This document shows, piece after piece, positions 15,401 to 15,870 of a stretch of DNA of 15,870 bases; the first letter of the stretch is position 1, and each line of letters starts with the position of its first letter. The stretch comes from Stenotrophomonas sp. UBA2124 (GTDB lineage Bacteria > Pseudomonadota > Gammaproteobacteria > Xanthomonadales > Xanthomonadaceae). Below the pieces are notes generated by a model, which was not told where the DNA came from, searched no databases, and worked only from the letters and a program-made list of their open reading frames with translations. The stretch spans positions 1 through 15,870 of the forward strand of contig DCXY01000007.1 of the NCBI GenBank assembly GCA_002329155.1, in the 5' to 3' direction. Position numbers and translations under genes: made by a program.

Positions 15401-15870
15401 TTAGGCCTTTTCGGCCATCTTCTTGGCCTTCTCGACCGCTTCCTCGATGCCGCCGACCATGTAGAACGCCTGCTCCGGCAGGTGGTCGTACTCGCCATCG
15501 ACGATGGCCTTGAAGCCACGGATGGTGTCCTTCAGCGGCACGTACTTGCCCGGCGAGCCGGTGAACACTTCGGCCACGTGGAACGGCTGGCTGAAGAAGC
15601 GTTCGATCTTGCGGGCGCGCGACACGGCCTGCTTGTCTTCTTCGGACAGCTCGTCCATGCCCAGGATGGCGATGATGTCCTTCAGTTCCTTGTACTTCTG
15701 CAGGGTCTGCTGGACGCGCTGGGCGGTCTCGTAGTGCTCGGTGCCGATGACCTGCGGGTCCATCTGGCGCGAGGTCGAGTCCAGCGGATCCACGGCCGGG
15801 TAGATACCCAGCGAAGCGATCGAACGCGACAGGGTCACGGTCGAGTCAAGGTGGGCGAAGGTGGTGGCCG
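15401..15870 (-). CDS. atpD: F1Fo ATP synthase beta subunit (3' part, cut by the window edge)
   Basis: The reading frame is open to the window edge, giving about 156 C-terminal residues of a protein normally of about 460-470. It starts in ATTFAHLDSTVTLSRSIASL and contains GIYPAVDPLDSTSRQMDP, the DELSEEDKQAVSRARKIERF region (the DELSEED motif that contacts the gamma and epsilon subunits) and SQPFHVAEVFTGSPGKYV, all diagnostic of catalytic beta subunits. Walker motifs lie outside the window. The beta subunit carries the catalytic nucleotide sites of F1. It is followed by atpC in the usual operon order. Confidence 0.97.
   Translation of the reverse strand, partial: ATTFAHLDSTVTLSRSIASLGIYPAVDPLDSTSRQMDPQVIGTEHYETAQRVQQTLQKYKELKDIIAILGMDELSEEDKQAVSRARKIERFFSQPFHVAEVFTGSPGKYVPLKDTIRGFKAIVDGEYDHLPEQAFYMVGGIEEAVEKAKKMAEKA

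Overview
The window is about 15.9 kb of high-GC DNA with dense genes and heavy third-position GC bias. Protein sequences and gene order (copA-copB, glmS, glmU, atpD-atpC) point to a gammaproteobacterium of the Xanthomonadaceae, most likely Stenotrophomonas or a close relative. This is inferred from protein style, the intergenic REP-like repeats and the TAGAAT-type -10 boxes; no database was searched.

Layout. (1) 1-1685, + strand: end of a copper-resistance operon, with the 3' end of copA (multicopper oxidase), copB (outer-membrane copper protein with a His/Met-rich repeat region) and a DUF411/CopG-like lipoprotein. (2) 1767-2294, +: a long-form glyoxalase I. (3) 2492-4324, -: glmS. (4) 4325-4539: a compact regulatory region shared by glmS and the divergent operon. 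(5) 4540-12668, +: a seven-gene module made of a membrane-fusion protein, a LolD/MacB-type ATPase, two different FtsX-type permeases, an exported NTF2-like protein, an NtrC-family response regulator and an NtrY-like histidine kinase. (6) 12669-12928: an inverted pair of REP-like repeats between convergent genes. (7) 12929-14296, -: glmU. (8) 14350-14763, +: a GtrA-family membrane protein. (9) 14854-15870, -: atpC and the 3' part of atpD, the end of the ATP synthase operon.

The most interesting part is the 8.1-kb efflux/regulator module lying between glmU and glmS. Its upstream region holds all the elements of an enhancer-dependent sigma-54 promoter in the right order: palindromic GTGTCC/GGACAC sites at about -85 and -104, an exact match to the IHF consensus, and a -24/-12 element (TGGCAC-N5-CTGCT, GG-N10-GC). 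The operon's own response regulator carries a sigma-54-activating AAA+ domain, so a self-contained feedback loop is predicted. The kinase has two membrane helices joined by only about three residues, so it has almost no extracytoplasmic sensor. That suggests it senses within the membrane or through the transporter, in the way known for Bce-type modules of Firmicutes, but here joined to a sigma-54 output. The substrate cannot be told from the sequence. The divergent glmS promoter and nearby glmU suggest, but do not prove, a link to the cell envelope.

Large ORFs opposite copB, glmS, the adaptor, the permeases, the regulator and glmU are shadows of codon bias and are not annotated.
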